A stretch of DNA of 64,000 nt, from NCBI RefSeq assembly GCF_022376445.1, contig NW_025955034.1:62001-126000 (forward strand). Direction: 5' to 3'. A program made the position numbers and the translations under genes. The stretch comes from Fomitopsis serialis (Eukaryota > Basidiomycota > Agaricomycetes > Polyporales > Fomitopsidaceae). Shown piece after piece: positions 1-12,050 of the stretch (within the stretch, counting starts at the first letter, position 1; every line of letters starts with the position of its first letter). Under the pieces are notes generated by a model. It searched no databases. It worked only from the letters and a program-made list of their open reading frames with translations, and was not told where the DNA came from.

Positions 1-35
1 GCCTCACACGCGACCTTCGGCTGATTAGCCCGCAG

Positions 36-1071
36 ACGCGCTGAGGCAGATGAGGTCTACCTGCTCGGCATCGCGCGCAAGGCCACGCCTCTCGACCGAC
101 TCGAGAACAAGCACCGCGAGTTCCAAAAGCGTATGATGGCCTCCATCAACCTGCCTCCTCCCGCGGCCGAATCTACAACCACATCATCCTCGTCCCGGCG
201 CCCCGCCCTCGCCGAAACCGCATCTTCCTCGACATCCCGCACCCGCACCTCTCGTTCTGGCTCGACGCGCGCGCGTCCGGCAGAAGATGTGTTCTCTCCT
301 CCAACTACTACTGCGCCCACCGTCCCCAATGGCCGCATCCCCGTCTTCGTTGACCCGGCCGGCGACGCGGAGAACGACCCGGAGCAGGCATCGCCCTGGC
401 CGGAGCTCGGCACGCGCAAGGCACGTATCAAGGAAAACATCCCGGAGGTGCGGAAGGCGCAGGGGACCACCCTCAGGCAGCCGGGAAGATCGGCGCGCTC
501 GGGGAGTGGCACATCGAGGATCGCTGTGTATCGCGATCCGGAGCCGGGCACCAGCGCTGGGAGTGAAGAGATGCCTCCGCCGCCTGCGCCGAGTGGCAAG
601 AAGGAAAAGGGGAAGAGCTCCATCACGATCTTTAGGGACGAGGACGCTAGCGAGGGGAGTGGCACAGCGGATGCCGTAGTGAAGAAGGGGAAGGGCAAGA
701 GCTCCATCGCTGTGTTCAGTGACGAAGATGCCGGCGAGTCAACGGGCGCACAAGCTGCCCCTGCGGGGAAGAAACCAGACAAGGGGAAGAGCTCCATCTC
801 TGTCTTTAGGGATGAGGAGCAGTCGGAGAAAGGAACACCGTCGACTCCGAGCTTCACGCCGTATCGCGATGACGAGGTGCGTATACATCTACATGCCGTC
901 GAACTCTGATTGAACGGCCTTTATTTATAGCCTGCCACCCCGAGCTCTTCCTCCGTCCCTACCAGTGTGATGAAGCCGCGCAGGGAGGCTCTTGGCCTCA
1001 CCGAGTCTGAAGCCCTGCGCCGCGACCCTCTGAAGAATTATGCTCCTGAGGAGAGGCCGACGGAAGACTGA
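36..1071 (+). CDS. MAD3: Mad3/BubR1-type spindle assembly checkpoint protein, 3' part
   Basis: Mad3 is part of the mitotic checkpoint complex that inhibits APC/C-Cdc20 at unattached kinetochores. The window starts inside an intron (acceptor near 35). The first visible codons read EADEVYLLGIARKATPLDRL, the end of the conserved Mad3/Bub1 N-terminal TPR region. A low-complexity linker follows, then a KEN box (RIKENIPEV, 430-438), then repeated short motifs of the type I-x-[IV]-[FY]-x-D. One intron (about 877-930) separates the last exon, which ends ...APEERPTED with the stop at 1069-1071. No kinase domain follows, which favours Mad3 over Bub1. The N-terminal KEN and most of the TPR lie outside the window. 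Identification rests on the TPR end plus KEN; the motif array is discussed as a finding. Confidence 0.85.
337..870 (+). other. ABBA-like motif array around a KEN box in MAD3
   Basis: Six short motifs lie in the unstructured C-terminal half of Mad3: IPVFVD (337-354), IAVYRD (520-537), ITIFRD (622-639), IAVFSD (706-723), ISVFRD (796-813) and a weaker FTPYRD (853-870). The KEN box (430-438) sits between the first and second. Copies 3-5 share a KGKSSI lead-in, so they look like internal duplications. The ABBA consensus (hydrophobic-x-[ILV]-[FHY]-x-[DE]) is known to bind the Cdc20 WD40 domain; binding here is inferred. Confidence 0.65.
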
Positions 1072-2215
1072 GATAGATGACTCATGCGAAGATATTACCT
1101 GTTAATTTGCTAGTATCTGGTTTACTGCTGCTCGGAGGCTGTTCCCGACGTGTACTACTATGCGATGTTAAGACTAATGAACAGGTTATTTGCTTATGAT
1201 GCATCTTTGACGAACTCGTTTGCTTTATGCATGGTCTGCGTATGGGTGGGTTCTTTCCGGTTGAATCGCGCCCTTGCTGCCAGTGACACCGCGAACGCGC
1301 CGTTCAGGCATTATCCCACGTGACCGTTCCCCAGCGTGTCCAAATCGGGGGATCTATTGACGGTGGTCCACTGGCAGCGGTCGATGGGCGCAGTCAACTT
1401 GTCTCTGCCTCTTGCATTGTTGCACCTTTCCGGCTCCTGGGAACGCGGGTCCGGCCACGAGGAGAAGGTCTGGGTAGGGTACATAAACTGAAATGTTCGC
1501 CCGCTCTTCCTCTCGTCGCAGACATCATCCTATCCGACCGAGTGGCATTCTCCCGTCGATTTACAGGTTGACCATCGCTCTCGCGCTCGTCGAGACTCGA
1601 CAATGCTCTTGACGGTGTTATTGTTCTGTGGGTGCCTTTTTCGTTGTCCTTCTGCACGTCAGCTCACTCGTCGTTATCGTTAGTGGCGAAACGTAGTCCG
1701 TCACTGCACTCACCATCCCTCCGGGTCGGCGGGTGACGGTGTCCTTCAGTGCCGTTTGCGCGCTCAGATGAGCGAGGGTTGGCCTTACGTTGAGCGCGTG
1801 GTCGAGGCGTATCAGGACAAGCGTAGTAGTACCCTGAAGCAGGGGAGTGTATGGTTCGTAAGTCTCCTTTGGGAATTGGTATACCTACCAGTGCATGTTA
1901 CACCGTCGCATGCATCCCTCATCGAGTCATTATAATCAATGCCATTCGTCCCTGTAGAACAAAACTCATTGTGGTTCGGCTGCAGAGTTGCTCTGAGCCG
2001 TTACTCTTCAGTCACGGACGCACGAACGAGCGAGTCCTCTGTTCCTCTGCACATACGTGCGAGGGTAAGATTTGATTACTCTGCCACTCGAGGAAAATCA
2101 CAATGCTGATAGTACAATCCCCAGATCAACAGGACAAAGAGAAGAAACTACGCGGCAAATACTGCAATATACAATACACAGATATACACGACACAAGCAG
2201 CACAGTAGCCTACCA
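1072..2215. other. Intergenic region between convergent genes
   Basis: No convincing gene. It holds one copy of a dispersed repeat (1271-1394). A short open segment begins with ATG at 1768 (MSEGWPYVERVVEAYQDK...) and reaches a possible donor GTAAGT at 1858, but no following exon could be joined. Confidence 0.4.
1271..1394 (+). repeat. Dispersed repeat, copy 1, with CACGTG core
   Basis: About 120 bases here match 6537-6668 in the same orientation, with scattered substitutions and small gaps. Both copies contain CACGTGACCGTTCC, the block GTCCAAATCGGG, and GCGGTCGATGGGCGCAGT. The CACGTG hexamer is at 1317-1322. There is no coding potential shared between the copies. Confidence 0.75.
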
Positions 2216-5200
2216 TCAACTGCGACGAGCGCGTTTGGGTGACGGGAACAGGCTCTCCCTTCTTCCAATAACCCGATATATGTCTCGCTCGTCGTAGGAT
2301 CCTCCCCACGGATAGTCCGGTTCGGAGTCGTCGCCTTCGAAGCCGTTGTAACCTGGAACAGGCTTGGGGACATAGCCTCGCGGCTGGCTAGGACCCGCCG
2401 TCGGCTGAGAGATGGCACTGCGTCGAAGTCAGGGTGAGCGGACTGCGCGAAAGAATCAGATGTCATCAATGCTCACCTGTGTTCACTACCCTCAGAATCC
2501 GACTCCCGACCACTGTCGGAGCTCGCTTCGTTCTCGGCATCGTCCTCGTCGTCGCCTCGTCGTCGCTTCTTGAACTGAGAGATTGACGAACCATATTCCG
2601 CGACGAAGGACGGTCGGCCCGACTTGGGCGTAAAGCGTGCAGGCCGCAGCGCGAACGAGGCAGTCGGACCTGCCTCGGGAGTGTCAGCCCGCCGGGAGGG
2701 CCCTGCCTGGGGCTGAGCGCGAGTACCACGCTCGGCCTCGTCAACCATTTTCGATGGATGGAAAGCCTTCGGACGCCTTCCACTGTCAGGGGACTCGAAG
2801 GATTCGCCGTCGAGCTCGTCCGAATCGGGCTTCCGTCGCCGCGGTACAGCACCCCGAGTACGTCGAGGGGGGGTCACCGGCTCCGGGCTTTGCTCGATGG
2901 CAGGCAATGAATCCGAGATGGGAGGGGACGACGGTGGCAGGGGCGACAAGCTGAAGTCTCGACGAGGCCCCGTGGCCGGAACTCGAAGGCCGGCTGCAGG
3001 GGAGCCGGACTGGGGGGCTCGAAGTCTTCGGTGCAGAAGAATTCGGTGTCGTCGATGTCCACTGGTGGCCCCGGCCTCTGCGGCTCTTCCACCGAGGAAG
3101 GGATCTCGTCCCAGTAGAGCGCACTCTCGTCGTACTCGTCCGGCAGCAGCTCCCCTGCAGCCTGCATCATCTGGACAAGCGACGGCCTCCACTTCCCCTG
3201 CAGCCAGCCAGAAGCCGGGTCCTTCAGTTCCGCTATGAGTCTCTCGGTGACTATGCGCTTCGCATGCATCTCGATGACCCACTCTGCAACCAATTTCGAC
3301 TGCGCCTTGAGGAAGTCAATCATCTCGTTGAGCTGCTTCCTCTTCGCCTTCAAACCGCGCAGCTTCTGAACAGCGGCACGGGCCTCATCCCTGAGCTTGA
3401 GTGCGATAGTCTTATTCATCCCCTTGGTCCGCACCGGAGGCTCCCCGTCGGCGGCGAAAGCGGCAACAACGGCGGCATCGTACACCGCCTTCACCTGCTT
3501 CTGCAACTCCGCGAGTCTGGCGTCCTCCACGTCCTCCTCATCCTCCGACTTGTCCGACTCGACGTCGTCGTCAAGGCGGTCGATGACTTCGCTGTGGAGC
3601 GTGGCGTATGCTCGCTTCTTGAGCTCGATGCCGTTGACAGGCTCGGGGGGTTCGTCTTGTGCCGCGAAGGCCAGGAAAGCATTATAAACGTCTCCGAGCG
3701 GGCTGGTGGGCTCGTCCTCATCGTCGGCAGCATTGCTGGGGTGGCCCGACGGACCGGCTTGTGCGGCGGGCACGGGCGCAAACGTGACTTGTGCGGCCGC
3801 CTCGTCGTTCTCGTCGTTCTCCTGGTCCTCGGACGAGGTCATCTCCGCAGGCGGAGGGACACGCTGAGGCCGAGACACGGAGTGGCGTGGCTGTCGCACT
3901 GCGACCTCTTCGTCGCTGAGAGCCACGAAGGCTATACATAACGGCAGGTGAGCAACTTGCAGTGACCTTCGAAGACACGAACACTTACGCTCGCGGCGTT
4001 CTCGGCGGACGTGCTCTGGCGTCTCGGGTAGCCTAAAACGGCCATCGTGTGGATCGAGGCGGAGCCTTGAAGGGCCGGCGACTGGCTGCAGCTGGGGGAC
4101 AGGGCTCCGCGGTACCACTGGTTGCTTGTGGATATACGGCCCGAGCGCGCCCGTCGGGAAGGGCGAAGGCTCAGGAGTTGGGGTCCGACGGACGAAGAAT
4201 GGGTTGTCGGACCCTTCCTCGGGCAGCTGCGACCACGACGGCGCGCGGCGATGCGAAGGCCCCGCCTGAGCAGGCAGCTTCGATGGGCCCGCTTCGGGTT
4301 GCGCGGGCGGCGGGGGAGGAGGAGGCCGCGTGAAGACGGGCGGCCGTGGTGGGAGTTCGACGTTGCGCGGCGTCGATTGGTACAGGCGCGGGCGCGGATT
4401 GGCGGGGGCGGGTCGGAGGTGGAACAACGGGGAGATGCGGAGTGGCGAGAGCTGGGGCCTGCGTCCAGGTAAGAAGTAGCTACGAGTGGGCCCAGCATCC
4501 GCCGCTGAGTCGGGCGGCACGTAGTTGGGGCTGAGGTCGTGCTCCCATTCCGTTCCGAGTGGCTGGGGTTTATCCCGAACTGGTCCATGACCTCCAAGAG
4601 GCCCCTAGTGCCGTAGGATATGCCGTCTGGCACTGTTTGGTATTGATTATCGGTGCTGCCGCGTTAGTGGGAACACCTGACATGAGGTGTTCCCGCTGGT
4701 GCTGCTGCACCGGTGCTTCGGTTCCAAAGAGTCTTGATGACCCTTGAACAAACCGAGGCACGGGTTGGGCCCGAGCCGCTGGAGAGTTGCGCGCCGCGCG
4801 CACGTCTTTGAGAGGCTCGTCAGTGGCGCACTACAACTAGAATCAGGTGAGCATACCTATTGAGCTAGCGGCCGGGACGCGGGTCGGGGCGACCGGAAGC
4901 TGTGCTTCCTCGCGACGTGGCCGCGACGGTGGCGGCGGCGGCGGCGGCGGCGATGTGGTGGTGTGGCTCGAGCTGCCGCCTGACAGTCTCCTCATCCTCC
5001 TCGTCGGACACATCCTCCTCGACGACGACCTTCGGCTTCTTTCTCAGCCTTGGCGGTCTATCTAAGAAAGGGTAAGTGACGCAACAAAGATGATGGGGAT
5101 GATGACTTACATTGCGATATACTTTCGCCGTATATCGCTGGTTGAATCTCGACTTCCTCTTCTGCCTCCTCTTCTTTAGGCTCCGTGATGTCGAGACGTT

Positions 5201-5500
5201 TCGACCTCCTCACGGGCCCTTGTTCTTTTCTCAATCTAATGTGGCGTTAATTCCTCTGTCGGACAACACCGAGAAGAACGACTCACGGCTCAACGCCATC
5301 GGGATGCCTAGACACCAACGCGTCGATGATGTCTAAGGTCTTTCCGTTCGCGCGAAGCCCTCTCGCTGAACGCCACGATGGTCAGTAGCTGGAGAAGGCG
5401 CGAAAGGACGCGTAATTAAGACGCGTACCTTCGCCAGTTGTTGTATCTCAGCGCGCTTCAACGCGCGAAGGGCGTTTTCGTTCAAAAGGTTTGTGTTCAT
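2216..5500 (-). CDS. Large hypothetical protein with SAP-like N-terminus
   Basis: A multi-exon gene, start ATG at 5498-5500, stop at 2216-2218. The first exons encode LKRAEIQQLAK, then GLRANGKTLDIIDALV, together resembling a SAP helix-turn-helix DNA-binding motif. An acidic/basic stretch, a proline-rich central region (PPVFTRPPPPPPPAQP) and a charged helical segment around GMNKTIALKLRDEARAAVQK follow, predicted coiled coil by eye. The C-terminus is basic (QFKKRRRGDDEDD) and ends SPKRARRS after a 59-base intron (2418-2476). Nuclear, chromatin-associated function is an inference from SAP plus basic clusters. Several exon junctions do not keep frame (around 5360, 4960 and 2965), each explained by one missing base, so the exact model is uncertain. 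I do not recognise the orthologue. Confidence 0.55.
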
Positions 5501-6758
5501 GGTGTTTAAGTTCGATGTAAAGTGTGCTAATGCTCGACTCAGACAGGGGATGGGGACCAAGTGGGTCGCAGGGGAGGGAGGAGCAAAGCGCAGGTGATGG
5601 GTAACTAACAAGAGTTGAACTTCGGACACGAGGACATGTGTGCGATTGATCACATTTGGAGAACAAAGGCTGCGGCTAATTGCCCACGGTCACCAATTCG
5701 GTCAAGTCTGTTCAGCCACGGGCTTCCGGGCCGGGACGCCGAAACCTGGAGAACCCAAGCGATGTTCCGACGAATATGGCAACTACAAACAAGAGTGTGG
5801 ATCTGGTGCTGAAGTCGATTCGTAACCGAGCGATATACGTTGTAGGCATTATATGCAGCAGCAACATGCCCACTGCGCCTTCTGACATATATTGCGACTC
5901 TCAGATTGTATATGCACCTTATAACAGTTTATGCAATGCATGATGCGGTGATCATCAGCGACGAAGTAAGAAATAGATACAGCAAAACAACAAGAGAGCG
6001 GGACGTTCGTGTGACAAAGCTGAGGGTTGGACATCTAATTAGGAGCGGTAAGTATTAGGACTCCGTACGGCAAACGGTCCACATACCGTCTCGCGGGCCC
6101 GCAAAACGGTACAGACGACATGTTTTCTACCAAGATTTGCCACTCTTGTCCAGGGCTGCCTGCGCAGCGTGTGCGAGCGCGATCTCGTTCTCCTCGCTCT
6201 GCGCAATGCATTGTAGTGTCCGCTTCACAGAGCGTAATACACCTTACCTGCTTTTTCTTATTAGAGTTGGCTTCCTCAGGCTGCGATGCAAGGGCATGAA
6301 CCCATGGCCGCCACATGCAACCTTTTGCCGTCGGCGCGCGCTGTTCTTGTCAGCATGCACTCCCGAAACCCGCCCATCGGCTGAGCAGTATCGACTGCGC
6401 GTCGTTCAGCCATCACTGATCCTCAGTCTGCATCTCAGGTATGCCGTAAAATGTCAGCTACTGCTCGCGCTTAGGCACATCTGCGTCGTAGCAATCTGGC
6501 CTAGAGGTTTATTTCGGGAGCCAAGGCCATAATCGCCCCCTTGTGGCAGACTGCAGTGCTGGCATCGCGAACGCGACCGTTCATGCATTATGCCACGTGA
6601 CCGTTCCTCAGTGCGTCCAAATCGGGCGATCTATGGACGGTGGCGACCCGGCGGTCGATGGGCGCAGTAGTAGACTGCGCGACGCTTGGACTTAACCATT
6701 TGCTCCACTGTTGCGGCATTGACAAAGATAGCTACAGAAGCGACTAAGGATCGCGAAC
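5501..6758. other. Divergent intergenic/promoter region
   Basis: Lies between the minus-strand SAP-like gene and the plus-strand AIP1 gene. I see no gene. The repeat copy at 6537-6668 lies about 90-220 bases upstream of the AIP1 start. Confidence 0.5.
6537..6668 (+). repeat. Dispersed repeat, copy 2, in the AIP1 upstream region
   Basis: Second copy of the repeat at 1271-1394. The CACGTG core is at 6594-6599, 160 bases before the AIP1 start codon. CACGTG is a known binding core for bHLH factors such as Cbf1; a regulatory role here is only inferred from position. Confidence 0.75.
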
Positions 6759-9439
6759 ATGTCGTTCAAGAAAGGCGCTTTGTATCCGTGCAACCCCGCC
6801 ACTGCGCGCGGCGAGTCGACCAAGCTTAGCTCCAACGGTGACAAGGTCGTATACGCGAACGGACGGACAGTTGTGGTGAGCTCGCAGCACGCCTTCACTT
6901 GGCAGATTGATACTAGAGAATCTCACTCTCAAATACTCGCAGATTCGCGACTTGAAGGTGCGTCTATCTAGGCATCCTCAGTGGGAACGCCCACAAAGCA
7001 ATCTATAGACTCCGTCGACTGCGATTACCTACGCAGGGCACGTACAACCCACCACAGTCGCTCGCATCTCGCCCTCCGGATACTACTGTGCGTCGGCAGA
7101 TATCACGGGCACAGGTGAGAACGCTTCGTCGTCCTTCGGGGTTGCTGTGGCTGAGGCGACTGTGGGCAGTACGTATCTGGGACACAGTCGGTGAGGACCA
7201 GAGTTTGAAGGGGGAGTACAAGGTTCTTTCGGGTGCTGTGTGAGTGCTCACGAAATGTGTCGGTATCATGATGCTGATAGGGGGATTTGCGGCTGGTGAA
7301 GGAAGGACCTCGAATGGGACGGCGAGAGCAAGCGGATCATTGCAGTAGGGGACGGGCGAGACAAGTGAGTGCTCATGTCTGACCAATACGAGACTGTTCA
7401 ATGAGTGAGCATCGCAGGTTCGGCCATGCCTTCATGTTTGACACGGGCTCGTCTACGGGAGAGATTATTGGACACTCGAAGGTCAGCCAACCCCCTCACG
7501 CTTCATTCACATATTTGGACAAGGCATCACGATGTGTTTGCATATGTAGGTTGTCAATGCAGTGGCAATCCGACACCAACGTCCCTTCCGCGCTGCGACA
7601 GCTTCAGATGACACAACGATCGTCTTCCACCAGGGTAGGTGGACCCGCATGCCGTGTTCCAAGGCGAGCAACTGATGGCACACTCAGGTGCTCCTTACAA
7701 GTACGAGAAGGTGCGATTCCGCGTATCGCGATCATGAACGGTAATTTGACGCGCGCTGAACATTCCACAGAGCATCAAGACGCACACAAAGTTCATCCAA
7801 GACGTGCGCTACGCACCAACTGGCGATCACTTCGCTAGCGTAGGCTCAGACTCTAAGGTCTTTGTCTATGACGGGAAGACCGGTGAGACCCTCGGCGAGA
7901 TCACAGACAGTCCGCACACAGGCAGCATTGTAAGTCTGAGCGTCGACTTGAGATTCGCGCTATGAATGCTCGGCTGACTGACCACGTAGATGGCTTGCAG
8001 TTGGAGCCCAGATAGCAAGTCACTCGCGACATCTTCCGCAGACCGCACTGTGAAGCTGTGTAAGTACGGTGGTGTCACTGAGCTCGTGCGGGACTGATGC
8101 ACACGCGACGTAGGGGACGTAGAAGCTCGAAAAGCTGTGACAACCTGGACCGTCGGCTCGGGCGTTGCTTTCCAACAAGTCGGCAACACCTGGACGGGCG
8201 GGGACGCTATTGTTTCTCTTTCGATGTCTGGCGATCTCAACGTGTTCGACAAGCGTGTCGGCGACAAGCCCGCTAGCGTCCTCTATGTATGTTACCGCCC
8301 AGAGCGCCCTCGTAGCCCTGTCCTAGAACTGTCTGAATGCTCATCTGGTTTGTCTCTACAGGGCCCGCAGAAGTCGGTCACCGCTGCGGTCACACTGCCG
8401 TCCTCGAGCACCTTCCTCGCAGGCACCGCGGACGGAAAGATCCTCTCTTTCTCCGACAACTCCTACGCGCACCTCAGTGGCGACGGCCACGCCGCGCTCG
8501 TCTCAGGCCTCGCCTCGGCGGCGGATGGGAAGGCCTACTCCGTCGGCTACGACGACAAAGTCAAGGAGATCGAGGGCGGATCGAGCTTCGTGTGCGTCGT
8601 CTCCCCTCACACCGCCGCAATGTCGTCGGCGTAGGTAGGCTGATGGGTAGGCGTCGTTTGTAGCCCAGCATCGTGCCCAACATCTGCGCAGCCCAAGTCG
8701 GTGGCAGTTGCCGCCGACTCGACCGTGTTCGTCGCGGAGGCGAACGGCGTAGAGGCGATCCGGTCTAACCAGAAGGTCTTCGAGCTCAAGCCGAAGTTCA
8801 CGCCGAGCGCGGTGGCTGCGTCGGGGTCCGTGGTTGCTGTCGGCGGCGAGGTCAGTCGCTGTCTTGTTGTATTTGGGTGATTCCTACTGACGCCGAAGAT
8901 GCTGATGATGTGGAATGCGTGTAGGACATGAAAGTGCGCCTGTTTGACTGGGACGGAAAGAGCCTCACGGAGGCTGCGACGTTGGAAGGCAACAAGGGCG
9001 TCGTCAGCGCAATTGCGTTCAGTCCGGATGGGTCACTGTTGACTACAGGCGACGTGAGTACCCATGAACAGTTTGCCATCAGTGTATGTGCTGACCATGT
9101 CGTAGTCAACCGGCAAGATCGTACTCTTCGACGTGAAGGAACGCAAGGTAACATCGATCAGGTGCTCCTCGTCCTTCTGGCGATGCTAACGAGAGCGCTT
9201 TCCTCGTTCAGGCGGTCACCTCCCGCTGGTCCTTCCACACGGGGCGGATCAACTCCCTCTCCTGGACCGCCGACGGGAAGCACTGCGCGTCGGGCTCGCT
9301 GGACACGCATGTGTACGTATGGAGCGTGGAGAAGCCGATGCGCAACATCGCGGTCAAGAACGCTGGCCCTGGGGGCATCAGTGCGGTATTCTGGACCGGT
9401 GCGAAGACCCTGGCGAGCGCGGGCGCAGATGGTGTGTGA
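6759..9439 (+). CDS. AIP1: Actin-interacting protein 1, WD40 repeat protein
   Basis: Aip1/WDR1 promotes cofilin-driven actin filament disassembly at cortical actin. The start is ATG 6759, and the first residues (MSFKKGALYPCNPATARGES) match the family start. At least a dozen short exons encode successive WD40 blades: VRIWDTVGEDQSLKGEYKV, FGHAFMFDTGSSTGEIIGHS, VRYAPTGDHFASVGSDSKVF, SWSPDSKSLATSSADRTVKL, VSAIAFSPDGSLLTTGD and SWTADGKHCASGSLDTHVYV. The expected last blade end is ...ASAGADG then a C-V-R-I-W-E-I-T-F-H-A type tail. In this sequence the frame stops at 9437-9439 right after ADGV. Two single missing T bases (near 9433 and 9443) would restore the conserved tail to a stop at 9465-9467. 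I take this as sequence error. Confidence 0.9.
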
Positions 9440-9930
9440 GGATTGGGAGATCACCTTCCACGCGTGAAGGATGGACCACGCGGTGTACGATGAAGCAGGC
9501 GAAAGCAAAGGTGTGCGCAATGTACTGTAGAACTGAAAGATACTGGATTGCTCTCTGGCTGTATTGCGTGGGTTCTGAAATTGCTGTATTGTGTGGTCTC
9601 TGAATTTGGACCGCGGCCGTTCATCCTCATCGGCGCATGTCTCTCGATCACATCCACGAGACGAAACTACAATGCGGTCATTCTGAATCGTGCAGAGGTA
9701 CCAGTGATACACAGGGGACAGTGACTTGATCAAGCAAGCGAGACTAGCAAACCGAGCGCAAGACGTGCAAGACGCGGCGTCGGCGGTATTACAGTTTTGG
9801 TGGCAATGCGAAAGAGTAGCATGAACGTATCATAGCCCCACCCCTCGCAGGACGTCTCAGCACCCAGCACCCAGCACCACCCCACAACACACCTGCGACG
9901 CCCTGCCGTCTGTCCGCCCCGCGACGCCAC
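9440..9930. other. Intergenic region between convergent AIP1 and EGD1
   Basis: Probably the two 3' untranslated regions. Nothing else is visible. Confidence 0.5.
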
Positions 9931-10633
9931 CTAGTTGAGCTCCTCGAGCTCGCTCTTGTCCGCGGGCTTGTCCTCGACCGCGTCGAAGTTCTCCACGAGG
10001 TCGGCACGTCGTCGTCATCGTCATCAGCCGCGTTTGGTGGCCGCTGCTGGTTCTGCTGGATGGCCTGGTAGGACTCCGCGAGCTTACGCAGTGACGCGAG
10101 CGAGTCGGGGCCGAGCTGGTTGAGGATGCCGGGCACGAGCTCGGTGAGCTCCTTGACCTGGCCGGTGCCGTAGACCGCGAACGTGTTGGCGGTAACAGCA
10201 GCGTGGACTGGATAGCGTAAGCATCAGAACAGACGCCACCAACGCAGGTTACAGGATAACAACATGGCAGAGGCACCGGAGGTGGCAAACGCGTGGAAAT
10301 GGTCGGATATAAAGCATAGGTGAGGACGCGTACCTTTGGGTGCGGAGAAGTGCAGCACGTTCCCATCTTCCCTAAACATGTTCACCTCCTCGACTCCGGG
10401 GATCGGCTGCACGTTCAGCTTCTTCAGCGCGCCCTGCAGCTTTTTGTCGTCCTGCGCGGTCGACGGCTTCGTCTTGCGCACGATTTTACGGCGCATGGTC
10501 CCCTTGCCACCTAACGTCCGGCACACCCACAGAACGCGTCAAAACGGCAAAAATCGCGGAAAATCGGTGTGGGCGCACCGATCCTGTTGGCCGCGGCCTG
10601 CGCCTGCAGCTTCGCCAATTTTGCGGGGTCCAT
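9931..10633 (-). CDS. EGD1: Nascent polypeptide-associated complex subunit beta
   Basis: NAC-beta (BTF3 homologue) binds ribosomes near the exit tunnel and shields nascent chains. Exon 1 encodes [18 protein letters not shown]. After a 65-70 base intron comes [16 protein letters not shown], the ribosome-binding RRK motif. The NAC domain follows: [25 protein letters not shown], a second intron of about 120 bases, then [16 protein letters not shown] and [13 protein letters not shown]. The C-terminal tail should read [18 protein letters not shown] and end KSELEELN at the stop 9931-9933. One base is missing near 10000-10006, so the literal frame runs off into arginine/serine-rich nonsense. The correction is supported by the conserved PDLVENF tail of this family. 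Confidence 0.9.
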
Positions 10634-12050
10634 GGTGCAGACGGTCGTGGATCGGGGACTGGCGAGTTTTCGTGTCGTGCGGCTTGGGCGTGATGAAGAA
10701 AATAAGGTTCAGACAGATACACGGCCACACAAACACCTCCAGACGCGCGCCTCTCGCGCTCTGGCGCCCATCCAACGCCCATCCGTCTCGAATTCTCAAC
10801 AACTTGAACAAGAGTCCCGCTCGAGCTCATAAGTCCTGTTTACGGTGTTGCGTCGCAGGTGCAGTTCCTCTAGGAAACTGTAGATCGCAAGGTCTCGATT
10901 TGCACAGGGTGTGACCCTAGCTCGCGCCGGAAGCATCATACGAGTCGAGTAAGTTCAATTGTTATGCTATCACAGTTAGCAGCAAGCACCTTCGCTCCGT
11001 TACGCTCGACTCGAGTGGGTACTGCTTCGCAGAGACCTTGGATGCCGACATGAGCTACCAACGTTATCCGACACGCTCCACTGACACGAAGGTCGTCCAA
11101 TCCTCGTCATTTGGTAGCCTGCAAGTGATCTTCAGAGAGCCAACAACTTGAAGAGCCGACAAATCGCTCTGTATCTCCTCAAATTTGGATGGCATCCTAC
11201 CGACTACCAGCGACAGCGTGAAATCGCATGGGCATGTTTATACTCCATTGAATGTTGAGGGGCTCTAAGCGGGAGCCCCCGTCGAGGCACTGCTGGAACG
11301 CCGCAAGCAGAGCATCCAGCATCCAAGACGCGACGACCACTTCAACTTGTTCTGCTGCCTGCAGTAACTTATTCTCCCCTTGGAAACCCTTGGCAGGACC
11401 TCGACCTCTTTGAAGGTAGGAAGACGATTGTATAAGGGCGACAATCGCGCTGAGTACCACGCTTCACTTGTTGACAGTTCGATGCGTTTCTAGGAACGCT
11501 CAGCCCTGCCTGCCGTGGCGAGGTATGTGCAGTGTTATGTTTGAAACTGCACGATTACGGTTCGCCGTGGTCCAGGTGTACACCAGTCTACTGCCAATCC
11601 GTTTTCGGGAGCCTGGAGTTAGGAACCTGTGTCGCCGGCAGTCGTGTTGTCACTGCTGTGCTCAGTCCTGGAAGCGGGATTGAGCAATTGAACTATCGGG
11701 GTTGCTCAATTGACACGGAGACCCTAGGCCTAAGTTATTACTTAGAGCCTTGCCAATGGTAGGATCCCGTCCAAACCCGATTCTATTCATTGCAGCTGCT
11801 CCGCCTCTGGCCAGTGCCTCAGCGCCCACCCCACCCCCCAATGACGCGTTGCGCCGCTCCGCAGCCCGCCCCCGTCATCGCTTCGCCGGTACAATGTTTT
11901 ACTTGGGACAGCTTCCGCAGCGTATAACAGTATATGATGCGGGTGCGGCGCATCAAGTTCTCTATTACGACTTCACGACTGCACGCCCACAGCACTAATA
12001 CACAACACTCGATACCCCTTAACTCTGAATAATCTTGTCGTGTCGTTCAG
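10634..12050. other. Gene-poor intergenic region
   Basis: Only weak open frames. A minus-strand open segment at 11197-11460 has protein-like composition (QAAEQVEVVVASWMLDALL) but no recognisable family or start context. The last few hundred bases are probably promoter and 5' UTR of the glycine-rich gene; CAG directly precedes its ATG, so a 5' UTR intron may end there. Confidence 0.35.

Noticed and set aside
9440..9467. Idea that AIP1 ends early as a real truncation
   Set aside because: The conserved last residues are present just downstream and are recovered by single-base corrections, in line with the same error type in other genes.
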